Source: Curtobacterium sp. VKM Ac-2922 (GTDB lineage: Bacteria; Actinomycetota; Actinomycetes; Actinomycetales; Microbacteriaceae). Taken from it: a stretch of DNA of 64,000 nt. A program made the translations under genes and the position numbers. Positions within the stretch are counted from its first letter, which is position 1. Each line of letters starts with the position of its first letter. Shown one piece after another: positions 41,093 through 49,251 of the stretch. Location of the stretch: contig NZ_JALGRO010000009.1 of NCBI RefSeq assembly GCF_022815645.1, forward strand, positions 130,102 through 194,101, in the 5' to 3' direction. Under the pieces are notes generated by a model. The model was not told where the DNA came from. It was given only the letters and a program-made list of their open reading frames with translations, and did no database searches.

Positions 41093-42322
41093 ATGACCAT
41101 CACCACTCCCGCCCCCGCGACCACGGACGCCCCGAGCGACGAGGCCCTGTCCGCTCGCTTCCGATCGGTCTTCGACCGCATCGCCGCCGGAGCCTCGGAG
41201 CGCGAACGCGAGCACCGCCTGCCCACCGCCGAGATCCGCGAGCTCGCCGCCGCCGGGTTCGGTGCCCTGCGCGTCCCCGTCGAGTTCGGCGGCTCCGGCG
41301 CGACGCTCCCCCAGTTGTTCCGCCTGCTCACCGAGCTCGCGGCCGCCGACAGCAACATCCCGCAGGCCCTGCGCGGCCACTTCGCCCTGGTCGAGGACCG
41401 CCTGGTCGCTCGATCCGGCCCACGCGACGTGTGGCTCGAACGCTTCGGCCGGGGTGAGATCGCCGGCAACTCGTGGACCGAGGTCGGCACCGTCCAGATC
41501 GGCGACGTCATCACGAAGGTCACGCCCGACCCCGAGGGTGGCTTCCGCATCACCGGGCAGAAGTACTACTCGACGGGCAGCATCTTCGCCGACTGGATCG
41601 ACACCTACGCCGAGCGCACCGACACCGGCGAACGGGTCATCGCGATCGTCGACGCCCACCAGGACGGCGTCAGCCACACCGACGACTGGGACGGGTTCGG
41701 CCAGCAGACCACCGGGTCCGGCACGAGCACGTTCCGCGACGCCCGGGTCGGGGCCGACGACGTCGTGCTGTTCGACGAGCGGTTCAAGTACCAGACGGCG
41801 TTCTACCAAGCGGTCCTGCTGAGCGTGCTCGCCGGGTCCGTGCTGGCGGCCGAGCGCGAGATCGCGCTCGAGGTCCGGAACCGCACCCGGGTGTTCTCGC
41901 ACGGCAACGCCGACACCTTCGCCGCCGACCCGCAGATCCTGCAGGTCGTCGGCGAGGTCTCGGCCGCCGGCTTCGCGGCCGAGGCCATCGTCGCCCGCGC
42001 GGCCGAGGCGCTGCAGGGTGCGTACGAGGGCGCGTTCCTGGACCCGGCCGAGGACGAGCGCCGCAACGACCGCGCCGAACTCGCGACCGCGCAGGCACAG
42101 GTCGCGCTGACGTCGCTCGCGACCCAGGCAACGTCGCACCTGTTCGACGCGCTGGCCGCGTCCGGCGTCAGCACAACGAAGAACCTCGACCGGCACTGGC
42201 GGAACGCCCGCACCGCGGGCAGCCACAACCCGTGGGTCTTCAAGGCCCGCATCGTCGGTGACCACGCCGTCAACGGCGTCGAGCCGCCGCGGGTCTGGGC
42301 GATCGGCGCGACCCGGCGCTGA
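41093..42322 (+). CDS. Acyl-CoA-dehydrogenase-fold flavin monooxygenase (SfnB/DszC-like)
   Basis: This 409-residue enzyme has the acyl-CoA dehydrogenase fold but the C-terminal RHWRNARTAGSHNPWVFKAR motif typical of FMNH2-dependent monooxygenases such as DszC and SfnB-like sulfur-acquisition proteins, in place of a dehydrogenase Glu. It would oxidise a sulfur- or nitrogen-containing compound using flavin from a partner reductase. ATG 41093 lies 20 bases after the AmiS/UreI-like stop. A strong hairpin follows its stop, so it ends the unit. No reductase gene is adjacent. Confidence 0.75.
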   Translation: MTITTPAPATTDAPSDEALSARFRSVFDRIAAGASEREREHRLPTAEIRELAAAGFGALRVPVEFGGSGATLPQLFRLLTELAAADSNIPQALRGHFALVEDRLVARSGPRDVWLERFGRGEIAGNSWTEVGTVQIGDVITKVTPDPEGGFRITGQKYYSTGSIFADWIDTYAERTDTGERVIAIVDAHQDGVSHTDDWDGFGQQTTGSGTSTFRDARVGADDVVLFDERFKYQTAFYQAVLLSVLAGSVLAAEREIALEVRNRTRVFSHGNADTFAADPQILQVVGEVSAAGFAAEAIVARAAEALQGAYEGAFLDPAEDERRNDRAELATAQAQVALTSLATQATSHLFDALAASGVSTTKNLDRHWRNARTAGSHNPWVFKARIVGDHAVNGVEPPRVWAIGATRR

Positions 42323-42341
42323 GCCTGCGGACGGCTGGACC

Positions 42342-42389
42342 GTCGGACGGGAGGCACGGTGCGGGCCCGCACCGCGCCTCCCGTCCGAC
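42342..42389. terminator. Hairpin of the CGGACGGGAGGC family after the monooxygenase
   Basis: GTCGGACGGGAGGC and GCCTCCCGTCCGAC pair perfectly over 14 bp, with an inner CGGTGCGGGCCCGCACCG stem. It lies 19 bases after the stop. Confidence 0.8.
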
Positions 42390-42464
42390 GTCACCCCGCC
42401 ACCCGCTTGCAGGCACGCGTCCGCGGTGCCAAGGTGTGCTCACACCGCGCGGAGGAGCGTCCAC

Positions 42465-42899
42465 ATGCCCATGGTCTTCGTCAACCTGCCCGTCACCGAC
42501 CTGGACCGGGCGAAGGCGTTCTACGCGTCGCTCGGGTTCACGATCAACCCGCTCTTCACGGACGAGAACGCCGCGTGCGTCATCGTCGAAGAAGACCACA
42601 GCGCGTTCATGATCCTGCGGCGGGAGTTCTTCCAGAGCTTCACCGACCGGCCGGCGGGCGACCCGTCCCAGGCCGTGTCCGTGCTGACCGCGGTGATGCT
42701 CGACTCGCGCGACGCCGTCGACCAGATCGTGGCGTCCGGTGTCGGTGCCGGCGGCTCCGAGGCCCGGCCCGCGACCGACCTGGGGTTCATGTACCAACGG
42801 CAGCTCACCGACCCGGACGGCAACGTGCTGGAGTTCGGGTGGATGGACCCGAAGGCCGCCGAGCAGGGGCCCGATGCGGCAGCTGCCGAACAGGCCTGA
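42465..42899 (+). CDS. Glyoxalase/VOC-fold protein
   Basis: This 144-residue single VOC domain begins FVNLPVTDLDRAKAFYASLGF and ends with DPDGNVLEFGWMDP, the typical paired beta-alpha-beta units with metal-ligand positions. The family covers glyoxalases, dioxygenases and antibiotic-binding proteins, so the substrate is unknown. ATG 42465 follows GGAGGAGC. It is preceded by the hairpin of the upstream gene and ends 46 bases before a small membrane protein gene. Confidence 0.85.
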   Translation: MPMVFVNLPVTDLDRAKAFYASLGFTINPLFTDENAACVIVEEDHSAFMILRREFFQSFTDRPAGDPSQAVSVLTAVMLDSRDAVDQIVASGVGAGGSEARPATDLGFMYQRQLTDPDGNVLEFGWMDPKAAEQGPDAAAAEQA

Positions 42900-42933
42900 C
42901 GCCACTGCTCGGGTCCGGGGCCGGACGGGGCGC

Positions 42934-42939
42934 TAGCAT
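42934..42939 (+). promoter_or_regulatory. Probable -10 box for the 121-residue membrane protein
   Basis: TAGCAT ends six bases before ATG 42946, with no ribosome binding site in between. Confidence 0.5.
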
Positions 42940-42945
42940 CGCGCC

Positions 42946-43311
42946 ATGACCGCCGTTCCCGAATCGTCCTCGCCCGGGCGGGCGATCGCGTTCTGGCTCT
43001 GCGGAGCGCTCGGTGTTCCCGTCACCGCGCTCGGATGGCTGTGGATGTGGGGCGTCTCCGAAGAAGCCACACGGGGAGCGGCGAGCGGGGCGACACAGGG
43101 CGCGTCGATCACCTTCATGGTCGCGCCGCTCGTGGTCGTGCACGTGATCGGGATCGTCGTGCTCGCGTCAGTGGCACGAGGCTGGCGGTCCGGACGCGTC
43201 CGGCGGGTGGCGCTCACCGTCGTCGTCGCCTCGGCGCTCGGTCTGGCGATCGCGCTGTCCGTGACCGGTGGACAGCTCGTCGTGCCCGGGCAGCTGCCCT
43301 TCAGCCCCTGA
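42946..43311 (+). CDS. Small membrane protein, function unknown
   Basis: This 121-residue protein has three membrane helices (about 15-36, 53-75 and 86-107) and no recognised domain. The loops are short and charged (RSGRVRR). ATG 42946 is behind a TAGCAT box at leaderless spacing. It converges on the DHFR-like gene; the two reading frames overlap by 11 bases at their ends (43301-43311), so their stops lie within each other's genes. Confidence 0.6.
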   Translation: MTAVPESSSPGRAIAFWLCGALGVPVTALGWLWMWGVSEEATRGAASGATQGASITFMVAPLVVVHVIGIVVLASVARGWRSGRVRRVALTVVVASALGLAIALSVTGGQLVVPGQLPFSP

Positions 43312-43966
43312 CGGGCGGTTCGGCGCGGCGGTCGAAGGTCAGGTGGACGACGCCGGTCGGGGACGGCTCGGCGACGACGTCGAAGCGGCCCTCGATTCCC
43401 TCGAGACCGTCCCACAGACGTTCGCCACGACCGAGCACGATGGGCACGACGACCACGTGCAGGTGGTCGACCAGGTCTGCCTGCAGGAACTCGCGGACGG
43501 TCTCGACCCCGCCGCCGATCCGGACGTCGGTGTCCGGCGCGAGCGCACGTGCCTGTGCGAGCGCCTCGGCCGGGGTGGCATCGACGAAGTGGAAGGTCGT
43601 GCCGCCCTGCATCACCATCGGCTCGCGCGGGTGGTGCGTCAGCACGATGACGGGCGTGTGGAACGGTGGCTCGTCCCCCCACCAGCCGGTCCAGCCGTCG
43701 TCCGGCCACGGGCCACGCTGCGGGCCGAACTTGTTGCGGCCCATGATCTCGACGCCGATGCCGGGCGTCCACCTGCGGGCGTGGACGTCGTCGACGTCGG
43801 TGGAGCCTCCAGACGCTCCCTGCATCCCGCGGAACGTCGCTGTCTGCATGAACCAGCTCATCAGCCGGCCGTCGGCGTGCCCGAAGGGCCGGTCGGCCGA
43901 CTGGTCCGCACCGGCACCGAAGCCGTCGAGCGAGACCGCGAAGTTGTGCACCCTGACCGTCGACAT
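43301..43966 (-). CDS. DHFR/RibD-like reductase
   Basis: This 221-residue protein belongs to the RibD C-terminal/dihydrofolate-reductase-like family: HNFAVSLDGFGAG near the start, GRNKFGP near residue 83, and RIGGGVETVREFLQADLVD near 156, which contribute to NADPH binding. Members are annotated as deaminase/reductases acting on unknown pterin- or flavin-like substrates. ATG 43966 is preceded by a TACTGT box at leaderless spacing; the frame extends to 43987 without homology. It converges on the small membrane protein gene. Confidence 0.82.
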   Translation of the reverse strand: MSTVRVHNFAVSLDGFGAGADQSADRPFGHADGRLMSWFMQTATFRGMQGASGGSTDVDDVHARRWTPGIGVEIMGRNKFGPQRGPWPDDGWTGWWGDEPPFHTPVIVLTHHPREPMVMQGGTTFHFVDATPAEALAQARALAPDTDVRIGGGVETVREFLQADLVDHLHVVVVPIVLGRGERLWDGLEGIEGRFDVVAEPSPTGVVHLTFDRRAEPPVRG

Positions 43967-43972
43967 GCCGCC

Positions 43973-43978
43973 ACAGTA
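43973..43978 (-). promoter_or_regulatory. Probable -10 box for the DHFR-like gene
   Basis: On the minus strand TACTGT ends six bases before ATG 43966, with GGCGGC between them and no distinct ribosome binding site. Confidence 0.45.
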
Positions 43979-44007
43979 TTGCCGCACGGTGTCGGGCGTC
44001 CAGCAGG

Positions 44008-44313
44008 TCAGCGCCGGCGGATCGTCCCGGAACCGACCGGCAGCAGACCAACGCGGTACTCGAACGCGTCACCGTCAGCAGCGGCGGGGACGTCGACCGA
44101 CGCCGAACCGAACCGCCAGGCACGGTTGTACAGGTAGACGCCGATCACGGTGCCACCACCGTCCGGCACCGCCCAGGTGCCGTCGCCCCACTGCGCGGGG
44201 TGGCCGACACCGTCGATCGTGACGGTCGGGCGGGCGAACCACGTCAGGAGCGGTCGGACGAGTCGGAGCTCGACGCGTCGTCGCGTCGTCCCCGAGGGCA
44301 GCGTTGCATCCAC
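44008..44313 (-). CDS. Hypothetical 101-residue protein
   Basis: No family was recognised. The product is soluble, with an N-terminal Arg-rich part and a beta-rich centre (GVGHPAQWGDGTWAVPDGGG). GTG 44313 is the longest start and no stronger one is visible. It lies nine bases beyond the stop of the 106-residue membrane protein gene on the same strand. Coding character is similar to neighbours. A role is not predicted. Confidence 0.5.
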   Translation of the reverse strand: MDATLPSGTTRRRVELRLVRPLLTWFARPTVTIDGVGHPAQWGDGTWAVPDGGGTVIGVYLYNRAWRFGSASVDVPAAADGDAFEYRVGLLPVGSGTIRRR

Positions 44314-44322
44314 CGCGGCAGC

Positions 44323-44643
44323 TTACGGGGTGCGTCGACGACCAGTGACCCGTCCGACCACCACGCCGAGCAGGAACAGCAGCACGCCCCGTGTGCTGCC
44401 GAGAGCCAGGCGGAGCAGGGCAGCCGTGAGCACGAGCAGTCCGAGGGCGATGAGCCCCACCACCGTCATCGCCGACACGACCGTCGCCCAGTTCAGCGCG
44501 AGGACCACCACCAGGGCGATCAGGGCGACGACGCCGGCGACCACCGAGAGTCGGCCGGCGCTCGGTGTCGGGCGGAGGTGCTGCGAGTCCGCAGCCGGGT
44601 GCGGGGCGACCACGACGGGCAGGGGTTGGGTGCGGGTGTCCAT
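44323..44643 (-). CDS. Hypothetical 106-residue membrane protein
   Basis: The first 30 residues are Pro/His-rich, then two or three hydrophobic segments (about 33-55, 58-78 and 84-100) and a final basic GRVTGRRRTP. The pattern suggests a small membrane protein with cytosolic N-terminus. ATG 44643 begins it. No family was recognised. It is downstream of the epoxide hydrolase on the same strand with a 95-base gap and may be an operon tail with the 101-residue gene. Confidence 0.5.
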   Translation of the reverse strand: MDTRTQPLPVVVAPHPAADSQHLRPTPSAGRLSVVAGVVALIALVVVLALNWATVVSAMTVVGLIALGLLVLTAALLRLALGSTRGVLLFLLGVVVGRVTGRRRTP

Positions 44644-44738
44644 GACGGCAGTGTCCTGTGCCGGCGCCGGCCTGAGCGTCGGTCGTCGGTCGCACCGATG
44701 TGGCACCTGGGTACCGACCTTCGATCGCGTCGATGGCG

Positions 44739-45902
44739 TCAGACGGACGATCGCAGACCGGCCAGACCCGTCCGGAGCTGGTCGACGAGCACCGCGGGCT
44801 GCTCGAGCGCGGCGAAGTGCCCCCCGTGGTCGGCCTCGGCGAAGTGGACCAGGTCGGTGTACGCCTGCTCGACCCAGCTCCGTGGCAGCCGCGGGACGTC
44901 GTGTGGGAAGACGGTCACCGCGACCGGCAACGACAGCCTGGGTCCGGCCATCGTGGCGGTGCGGTTGTCCCAGTAGATCCGCGCTGACGACGCCGCGCTG
45001 TTCGTGAACCACGCGAGCGACACCTGGTCGAGGATCGTGTCCAGATCGATCGCGTCCTCGGCGCGTCCCGCGTTGTCCGTCTTGGACTGGTACTTCTCGT
45101 AGAGCCACGCCGCCTGTCCGACGGGCGAGTCGGCCAGAGCGAATCCGACCGTCTGCGGCTTCGTCCCCTGCAGGTGGTTCGATCCGCCGAGCTCCCCCGC
45201 GTACCGCGCAAGCCCGTCGACCGCGCGCTGCTCGTCGGCGGTCATCTGTTCGGGCAGAACCGACGGGAACGCGTAGGGCGTGCTGAGGTGGATGCCGAGC
45301 AGTCCATCCGGCCGCTGGGCCCCCAACGCCGTGGTGACTGCTGCTCCCCAGTCCCCTCCGTGAGCCGCCCAGGCCTCGTACCCAAGCCGTTCCATGAGCG
45401 TCGTCCAGGTCCGGGCGATCCGGTCGACCGTCCACCCGGTGTCGGTCGGCGCGGTGGTGAACCCTGCTCCGGGCAGGGACGGGACGACCACGTCGAAGGC
45501 GTCCGCCGGGTCACCGCCGAACGCCTCGGGATCGGTGAGCGGTCCGACCAGACGGAGGAAGTCCGCGTTCGATCCGGGCCAGCCGTGCGTCAGGAGCAGT
45601 GGCATCGCGCCGCGGACCGCCGAGCGGACGTGCAGGAAGTGCACGTCGACACCGTCGATCGGCGTCGCGAACTGCGGGATCGCGTTCATCGCGGATTCGA
45701 AGCGACGCCAGTCGTGCCCGGAACGCCAGCGCTCGGCCAGCGCACGCAGGTTCGCCGTCCGGACCCCTTGCGACCAGTCCCCTACGGTCTCGACCGAGGG
45801 CCAGCGGGTCCGGTCCAGGCGTGCGTGCAGGTCGTCGATCGCCGCGTCCGGAACCGCGATGCGGAACGGACGGATGGCGGTGGGTGCTGCCGGTTCGGTC
45901 AT
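44739..45902 (-). CDS. Epoxide hydrolase (alpha/beta-hydrolase fold)
   Basis: This 387-residue enzyme has the long N-terminal segment of the EPHX1-type family, the oxyanion HGWPGS near residue 110, the nucleophile Asp in GGDWGAAV near 179, and the catalytic His in DHGGHFAALE near 368. It would open epoxides to diols by a covalent alkyl-enzyme intermediate. ATG 45902 follows GAGGAGTCATC. The divergent TetR gene lies across two palindromic sites in the shared 89-base gap. Substrate is unknown; detoxification of an aromatic or terpenoid epoxide is plausible inference. Confidence 0.85.
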   Translation of the reverse strand: MTEPAAPTAIRPFRIAVPDAAIDDLHARLDRTRWPSVETVGDWSQGVRTANLRALAERWRSGHDWRRFESAMNAIPQFATPIDGVDVHFLHVRSAVRGAMPLLLTHGWPGSNADFLRLVGPLTDPEAFGGDPADAFDVVVPSLPGAGFTTAPTDTGWTVDRIARTWTTLMERLGYEAWAAHGGDWGAAVTTALGAQRPDGLLGIHLSTPYAFPSVLPEQMTADEQRAVDGLARYAGELGGSNHLQGTKPQTVGFALADSPVGQAAWLYEKYQSKTDNAGRAEDAIDLDTILDQVSLAWFTNSAASSARIYWDNRTATMAGPRLSLPVAVTVFPHDVPRLPRSWVEQAYTDLVHFAEADHGGHFAALEQPAVLVDQLRTGLAGLRSSV

Positions 45903-45936
45903 GATGACTCCTCGATGGCGGTGGTCGGTGTCGGGT

Positions 45937-45952
45937 TGCACACCGGTGTGCA
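45937..45952. promoter_or_regulatory. Palindromic operator 1 between epoxide hydrolase and tetR
   Basis: TGCACACCGGTGTGCA is a perfect 16-nt palindrome. It shares its half-site TTGCACA with operator 2 and lies where a TetR dimer could block both divergent promoters. Confidence 0.7.
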
Positions 45953-45962
45953 GCGTAGTGCG

Positions 45963-45980
45963 TTGCACAGGCGTGTGCAA
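45963..45980. promoter_or_regulatory. Palindromic operator 2 overlapping the tetR leader
   Basis: TTGCACAGGCGTGTGCAA has perfect 7-bp arms. Binding here would repress tetR itself. Confidence 0.7.
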
Positions 45981-45991
45981 TGATGGGGTCC

Positions 45992-46588
45992 ATGACGCCC
46001 AGCACCACGGGTCCGGGCGCGCCCGAGACCGAACAGCGCATCCTCGACGTGGCGATCGACGTGCTCGGGGCACGTCCGGATGCCGGTATGGGCGACGTGG
46101 CTGCCGCGGCGGGAGTGGTGCGACGCACGGTCTACGGGTACTTCCCCACCCGGGCGGACCTGGTGACGGCCCTGGCCCGACGCGCCGTCGACGAGATCGC
46201 TCGGGTGCTGACCACGTCCCACCCGCCGGAGGTGGCGGCCGACGCGGCATGGGCAGACTTCGTCGGTCGGCTGTGGCCGGTCGCGCACCGGTACCGGGTG
46301 CTCATCGTGCTGCGCCGTGGCGAGTTCGGTGCCGACATCCACGCGATCCTGCGACCGATCGAGACCCGGCTCACCGAACTCGTCGAACGTGGCCAGCGAG
46401 CGGGCGACTTCGGGGACCACCTGCCCGCCGACGTCCTCGGCCAGCTGGCCTGGTCCGCGGTGTTCACGATCGCTGACGGTGACCGCGCTGACCGCACCGT
46501 CACCGTCGGCGCTGCGGTCCACTCGACCCTGCTGCTGCTCGGTGTCACGCCGGACCGCGCGCGCTCGCTCGCGCAGGACACCACGTGA
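45992..46588 (+). CDS. TetR-family transcriptional regulator
   Basis: This 198-residue repressor has an N-terminal helix-turn-helix (about 15-60, RRTVYGYFPTRADLVTALAR) and a helical ligand-binding C-terminal domain. ATG 45992 avoids the operator; an earlier ATG (45980) sits in operator 2. It likely represses the divergent epoxide hydrolase gene and its own transcription through the two palindromes. Its stop overlaps the GTG of the next gene (GTGA), so a phosphodiesterase-fold membrane protein is probably co-expressed. The inducing ligand is unknown. Confidence 0.88.
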   Translation: MTPSTTGPGAPETEQRILDVAIDVLGARPDAGMGDVAAAAGVVRRTVYGYFPTRADLVTALARRAVDEIARVLTTSHPPEVAADAAWADFVGRLWPVAHRYRVLIVLRRGEFGADIHAILRPIETRLTELVERGQRAGDFGDHLPADVLGQLAWSAVFTIADGDRADRTVTVGAAVHSTLLLLGVTPDRARSLAQDTT

Positions 46589-47577
46589 CCCGTCCGGCGA
46601 CCCGGCACGGACGAGCGGCAGCCGCGGCGCGGGGACCCGCGGTCACGGTGGCCTTGCTCGGCGGCATGATCGTCGTCGCACCGTGGATCGGCCTCGGCCG
46701 GGCGCCGCTCATCGCCGCGCTCGTCCCGGCACGCGGAGCGATCACCGCAGGCCTCGCGATCACCGCAGTCACGGCAGGCCTGCTGCTCGCCGTCGCTCCG
46801 CGCAGGCGTCGGGTGATCAGACCGCTCGCAGCCGTCCTCACCGTGCTCACCATCGTGAGTGGGGCAGTCGTCGGGTTCCGCGGGCTCGACGCTGGCCTGA
46901 CGGACAGCCCCGAAGCCTCGATCCGGGTGTTCGAGTGGAACACCAACGGAGGTCTCGTCAGCGCTGATGTCATCGCCAACGCAGCTGCCGTCGCGCACGC
47001 CGACGTGATCGTCCTGCCGGACGGGGCCGACGCTGCCGACGGGGTGGTCGGTGTGCTGCGCAGGCACGGCACGCCGATGCGTCTATTCCGTGCCGGGAGC
47101 GGCGCGCAGGTCGTCGTGTTGATGCGGACCGATCTGGCACACGGGTACACCGAGCGGCCGGGACCTGACCCGGACCGTACGCTCGTCCTCACCGCGGCTG
47201 GCCGCCCCACGGTGGTCGCGGTACACGCTTCCCAACCCCTGTCGAGCGGTCTGCGCAGTTGGCGGCGAGACCTGGACTGGATCGCGTCCGAGTGTCGCCC
47301 AGGGCGTGCGGTCATGGTGTCCGGCGACCTCAACACCTCGGTCGACGCCTTCACCGCGACGCGCCGACTCGGGTCGTGCACCGATGCAGCGTCGGAAGTC
47401 GATGCAGCCGGGATCGGTACCTGGCCGACGTCGCTGCCACCCGTCCTCGGCATGCCGCTCGATCACACGCTCGTCACCTCGTCCACAGGCCACGCGGCGA
47501 GCTGGACCGTGATCCGCAGCGAAGACCGTTCCGGAGCCCTACACCGTCCGACGCTGACGACCATCGCCCCGGCATGA
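46585..47577 (+). CDS. Membrane protein with endonuclease/exonuclease/phosphatase domain
   Basis: This 330-residue protein has three N-terminal membrane helices (about 21-41, 50-68 and 78-98) and a C-terminal EEP domain with VFEWNTNGG, a GDLNT near residue 250 and LDHTLV near 294, the usual metal- and phosphate-binding elements. The family includes sphingomyelinases and nucleases; LPDGAD stands where a catalytic Glu is usual, so activity is uncertain. GTG 46585 overlaps the tetR stop. Confidence 0.78.
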   Translation: MTRPATRHGRAAAAARGPAVTVALLGGMIVVAPWIGLGRAPLIAALVPARGAITAGLAITAVTAGLLLAVAPRRRRVIRPLAAVLTVLTIVSGAVVGFRGLDAGLTDSPEASIRVFEWNTNGGLVSADVIANAAAVAHADVIVLPDGADAADGVVGVLRRHGTPMRLFRAGSGAQVVVLMRTDLAHGYTERPGPDPDRTLVLTAAGRPTVVAVHASQPLSSGLRSWRRDLDWIASECRPGRAVMVSGDLNTSVDAFTATRRLGSCTDAASEVDAAGIGTWPTSLPPVLGMPLDHTLVTSSTGHAASWTVIRSEDRSGALHRPTLTTIAPA

Positions 47578-47593
47578 CGGTCCAGGCGAGACT

Positions 47594-48556
47594 ATGACCG
47601 TGCTGGAACTCGTCCGACCCCGAACCGACCTGCGCGAGCAGTGGCTAGCCGCTCACCGCGAGTGGGGTCCGGGCCTGCACGAGGACGGCTTCGGGATCGC
47701 GGCCGAGGACGACGTCGACTCGGAGCAGGGGTTCCGCCGCTGGGTCGACCTGCTCCGGCGCGACCCGACCGCGACGTGGTGGATCGTCGACGGCGACACG
47801 GTCGTGGGAGGCATCGCGCTGCGCGCCGCCCACGACCCTCGTGTCCAGCGCGACGGCCACCTGGGCTACGGCATCCGTCCGTCGGCGCGTGGTCGTGGCG
47901 TGGCCTCGTGGGCCGTGCGGCAGGTGCTCGTCCGCGCAGCGTCGCTCGGGATCGACCCCGTCGTCGCGGTGTGCCTCGCCGACAACGCCGGCTCGGTCGC
48001 CGTGCTCGAGCGCTTCGCCTCGGCGTGGACGGCATCCGACCGACATGACGGCGTCGCGGTCCGCCGGTTCGGACTCATCGCCACGGGCGCTGGTCCGCTG
48101 CAACCGGTGAACCCGGCGGACGTCGACGAGCTGCGGGCCTTCCTGCAGCTGGCGGACCTGACCATCGCGGGACTCGACGACCCGGGCCTGCGTGTGTGGG
48201 TCGAGCACGGAACCGACGGCGCGATCACGGGCAGCACCGGCTTCGAACGGAGCGCCGATGGCCAGCACGTGCTCGTGCGGAGCGTCGCGGTCGCCGAGGA
48301 CGCACGTGCCGCCGGCGCGGGAACACGGCTGGCACGGTTCGCCCTCGCCGAGGCCGCCCGGAGTGGGGCGGAACGCGCGTGGCTCTTCTCGCGCCGGTCG
48401 GGTCCGTTCTGGAAGTCGCTCGGGTTCGTGCCCGCCGACCGCGACGAACTGGCGTCGAGGCTGGCTGACACGCAGCAGGTGCGGCTGTTCGCGGAGACCG
48501 GGCAGCTGGATCGGGAGATCGCGTGGACGATGCCGCTGACGGAGACCCCGTGCTGA
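47594..48556 (+). CDS. GNAT acetyltransferase, tandem domains
   Basis: This 320-residue protein contains two GNAT domains: one around 50-150 with GYGIRPSARGRGVASWAVRQ, and a second at about 180-300 with EDARAAGAGTRLARFALAEA, both holding the acetyl-CoA-binding turn. The first may recognise an amine substrate and the second may be structural or act on another group. ATG 47594 lies 16 bases past the phosphodiesterase-fold gene. Its stop overlaps the GTG of the next gene, so it is in the same unit. Confidence 0.82.
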   Translation: MTVLELVRPRTDLREQWLAAHREWGPGLHEDGFGIAAEDDVDSEQGFRRWVDLLRRDPTATWWIVDGDTVVGGIALRAAHDPRVQRDGHLGYGIRPSARGRGVASWAVRQVLVRAASLGIDPVVAVCLADNAGSVAVLERFASAWTASDRHDGVAVRRFGLIATGAGPLQPVNPADVDELRAFLQLADLTIAGLDDPGLRVWVEHGTDGAITGSTGFERSADGQHVLVRSVAVAEDARAAGAGTRLARFALAEAARSGAERAWLFSRRSGPFWKSLGFVPADRDELASRLADTQQVRLFAETGQLDREIAWTMPLTETPC

Positions 48557-49185
48557 CCGTCGGGGCGGTACGCCGCGCGCTGTCCAGGCGCGGATCGTTC
48601 CGTCGCGGCAAGGACAGCGCCCGGGCGGTGGAGCTCGGCGCACGGTGGGACGCTGCCTGGCACGTCCCGCCGCTTGGACACCTCCTGCGTCAGCGCCACG
48701 AGGACCGCTGGTTCCGAGTGTGGAGCCTGCCCGACGGCAAGCGGTACGCCGACACCGCGGACGAACACGCCGAGGTGCTCCGCCGGCACCGCACGGTCCT
48801 GGAGGCGCTGCTGCCCCCAGGCGGATCGGCCACCGTCATCGCCGCGGACTTCGGCGCAGAGGACATCGAGAGCGGCTGGACACGGTCGGCCTTGCCGGAC
48901 CGCTGGCCGTGGCGCAGGTCCGATGACCACTGGGGGCTCGACGAGGATGACGACGTGCGTCGGTACTTGTGGGTGCAGGACATGCCGTCGGTCGACGCGC
49001 TCACCGAACTGCTGGTGGCAGCGGCTGACGACCGTGCGCAGTTCGTGGCGACCGGTCCGGACGCCACGTGGGTGTACTGCCCGTACGACGGCGGTGCCGA
49101 CGTGATCGTGGCCGACTCGTCGATGCGTGACCGGCTGGCCGCGCGGTTCCGGAGCTGGGCGCCCTCCACGGCGCAGGGCCTGTAG
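48550..49185 (+). CDS. DUF3885-like protein
   Basis: This 211-residue protein is soluble, with aromatic-rich sequence (HEDRWFRVWSLPDGKRYADT near residue 57, and YCPYDGGADVIVADSS near 177). It resembles DUF3885-type proteins, but only weakly, so the assignment is tentative. GTG 48550 overlaps the acetyltransferase stop; an upstream ATG (48523) lies inside that gene. There is no signal peptide or membrane segment. A single arm of the hairpin family lies in the 66 bases downstream. Confidence 0.55.
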   Translation: MLTVGAVRRALSRRGSFRRGKDSARAVELGARWDAAWHVPPLGHLLRQRHEDRWFRVWSLPDGKRYADTADEHAEVLRRHRTVLEALLPPGGSATVIAADFGAEDIESGWTRSALPDRWPWRRSDDHWGLDEDDDVRRYLWVQDMPSVDALTELLVAAADDRAQFVATGPDATWVYCPYDGGADVIVADSSMRDRLAARFRSWAPSTAQGL

Positions 49186-49226
49186 GCCGGCAGCCAGCCG
49201 GACAGGTGCCCACCCACCGGAGCCGA

Positions 49227-49245
49227 GCCGGGCCTCCTTTCCGAC
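49227..49245. repeat. Single arm of the hairpin family, intergenic
   Basis: GCCGGGCCTCCTTTCCGAC is a degenerate arm of the CGGACGGGAGGC family between two convergent genes. The opposing arm is not found. Confidence 0.45.
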
Positions 49246-49251
49246 GGCGCG

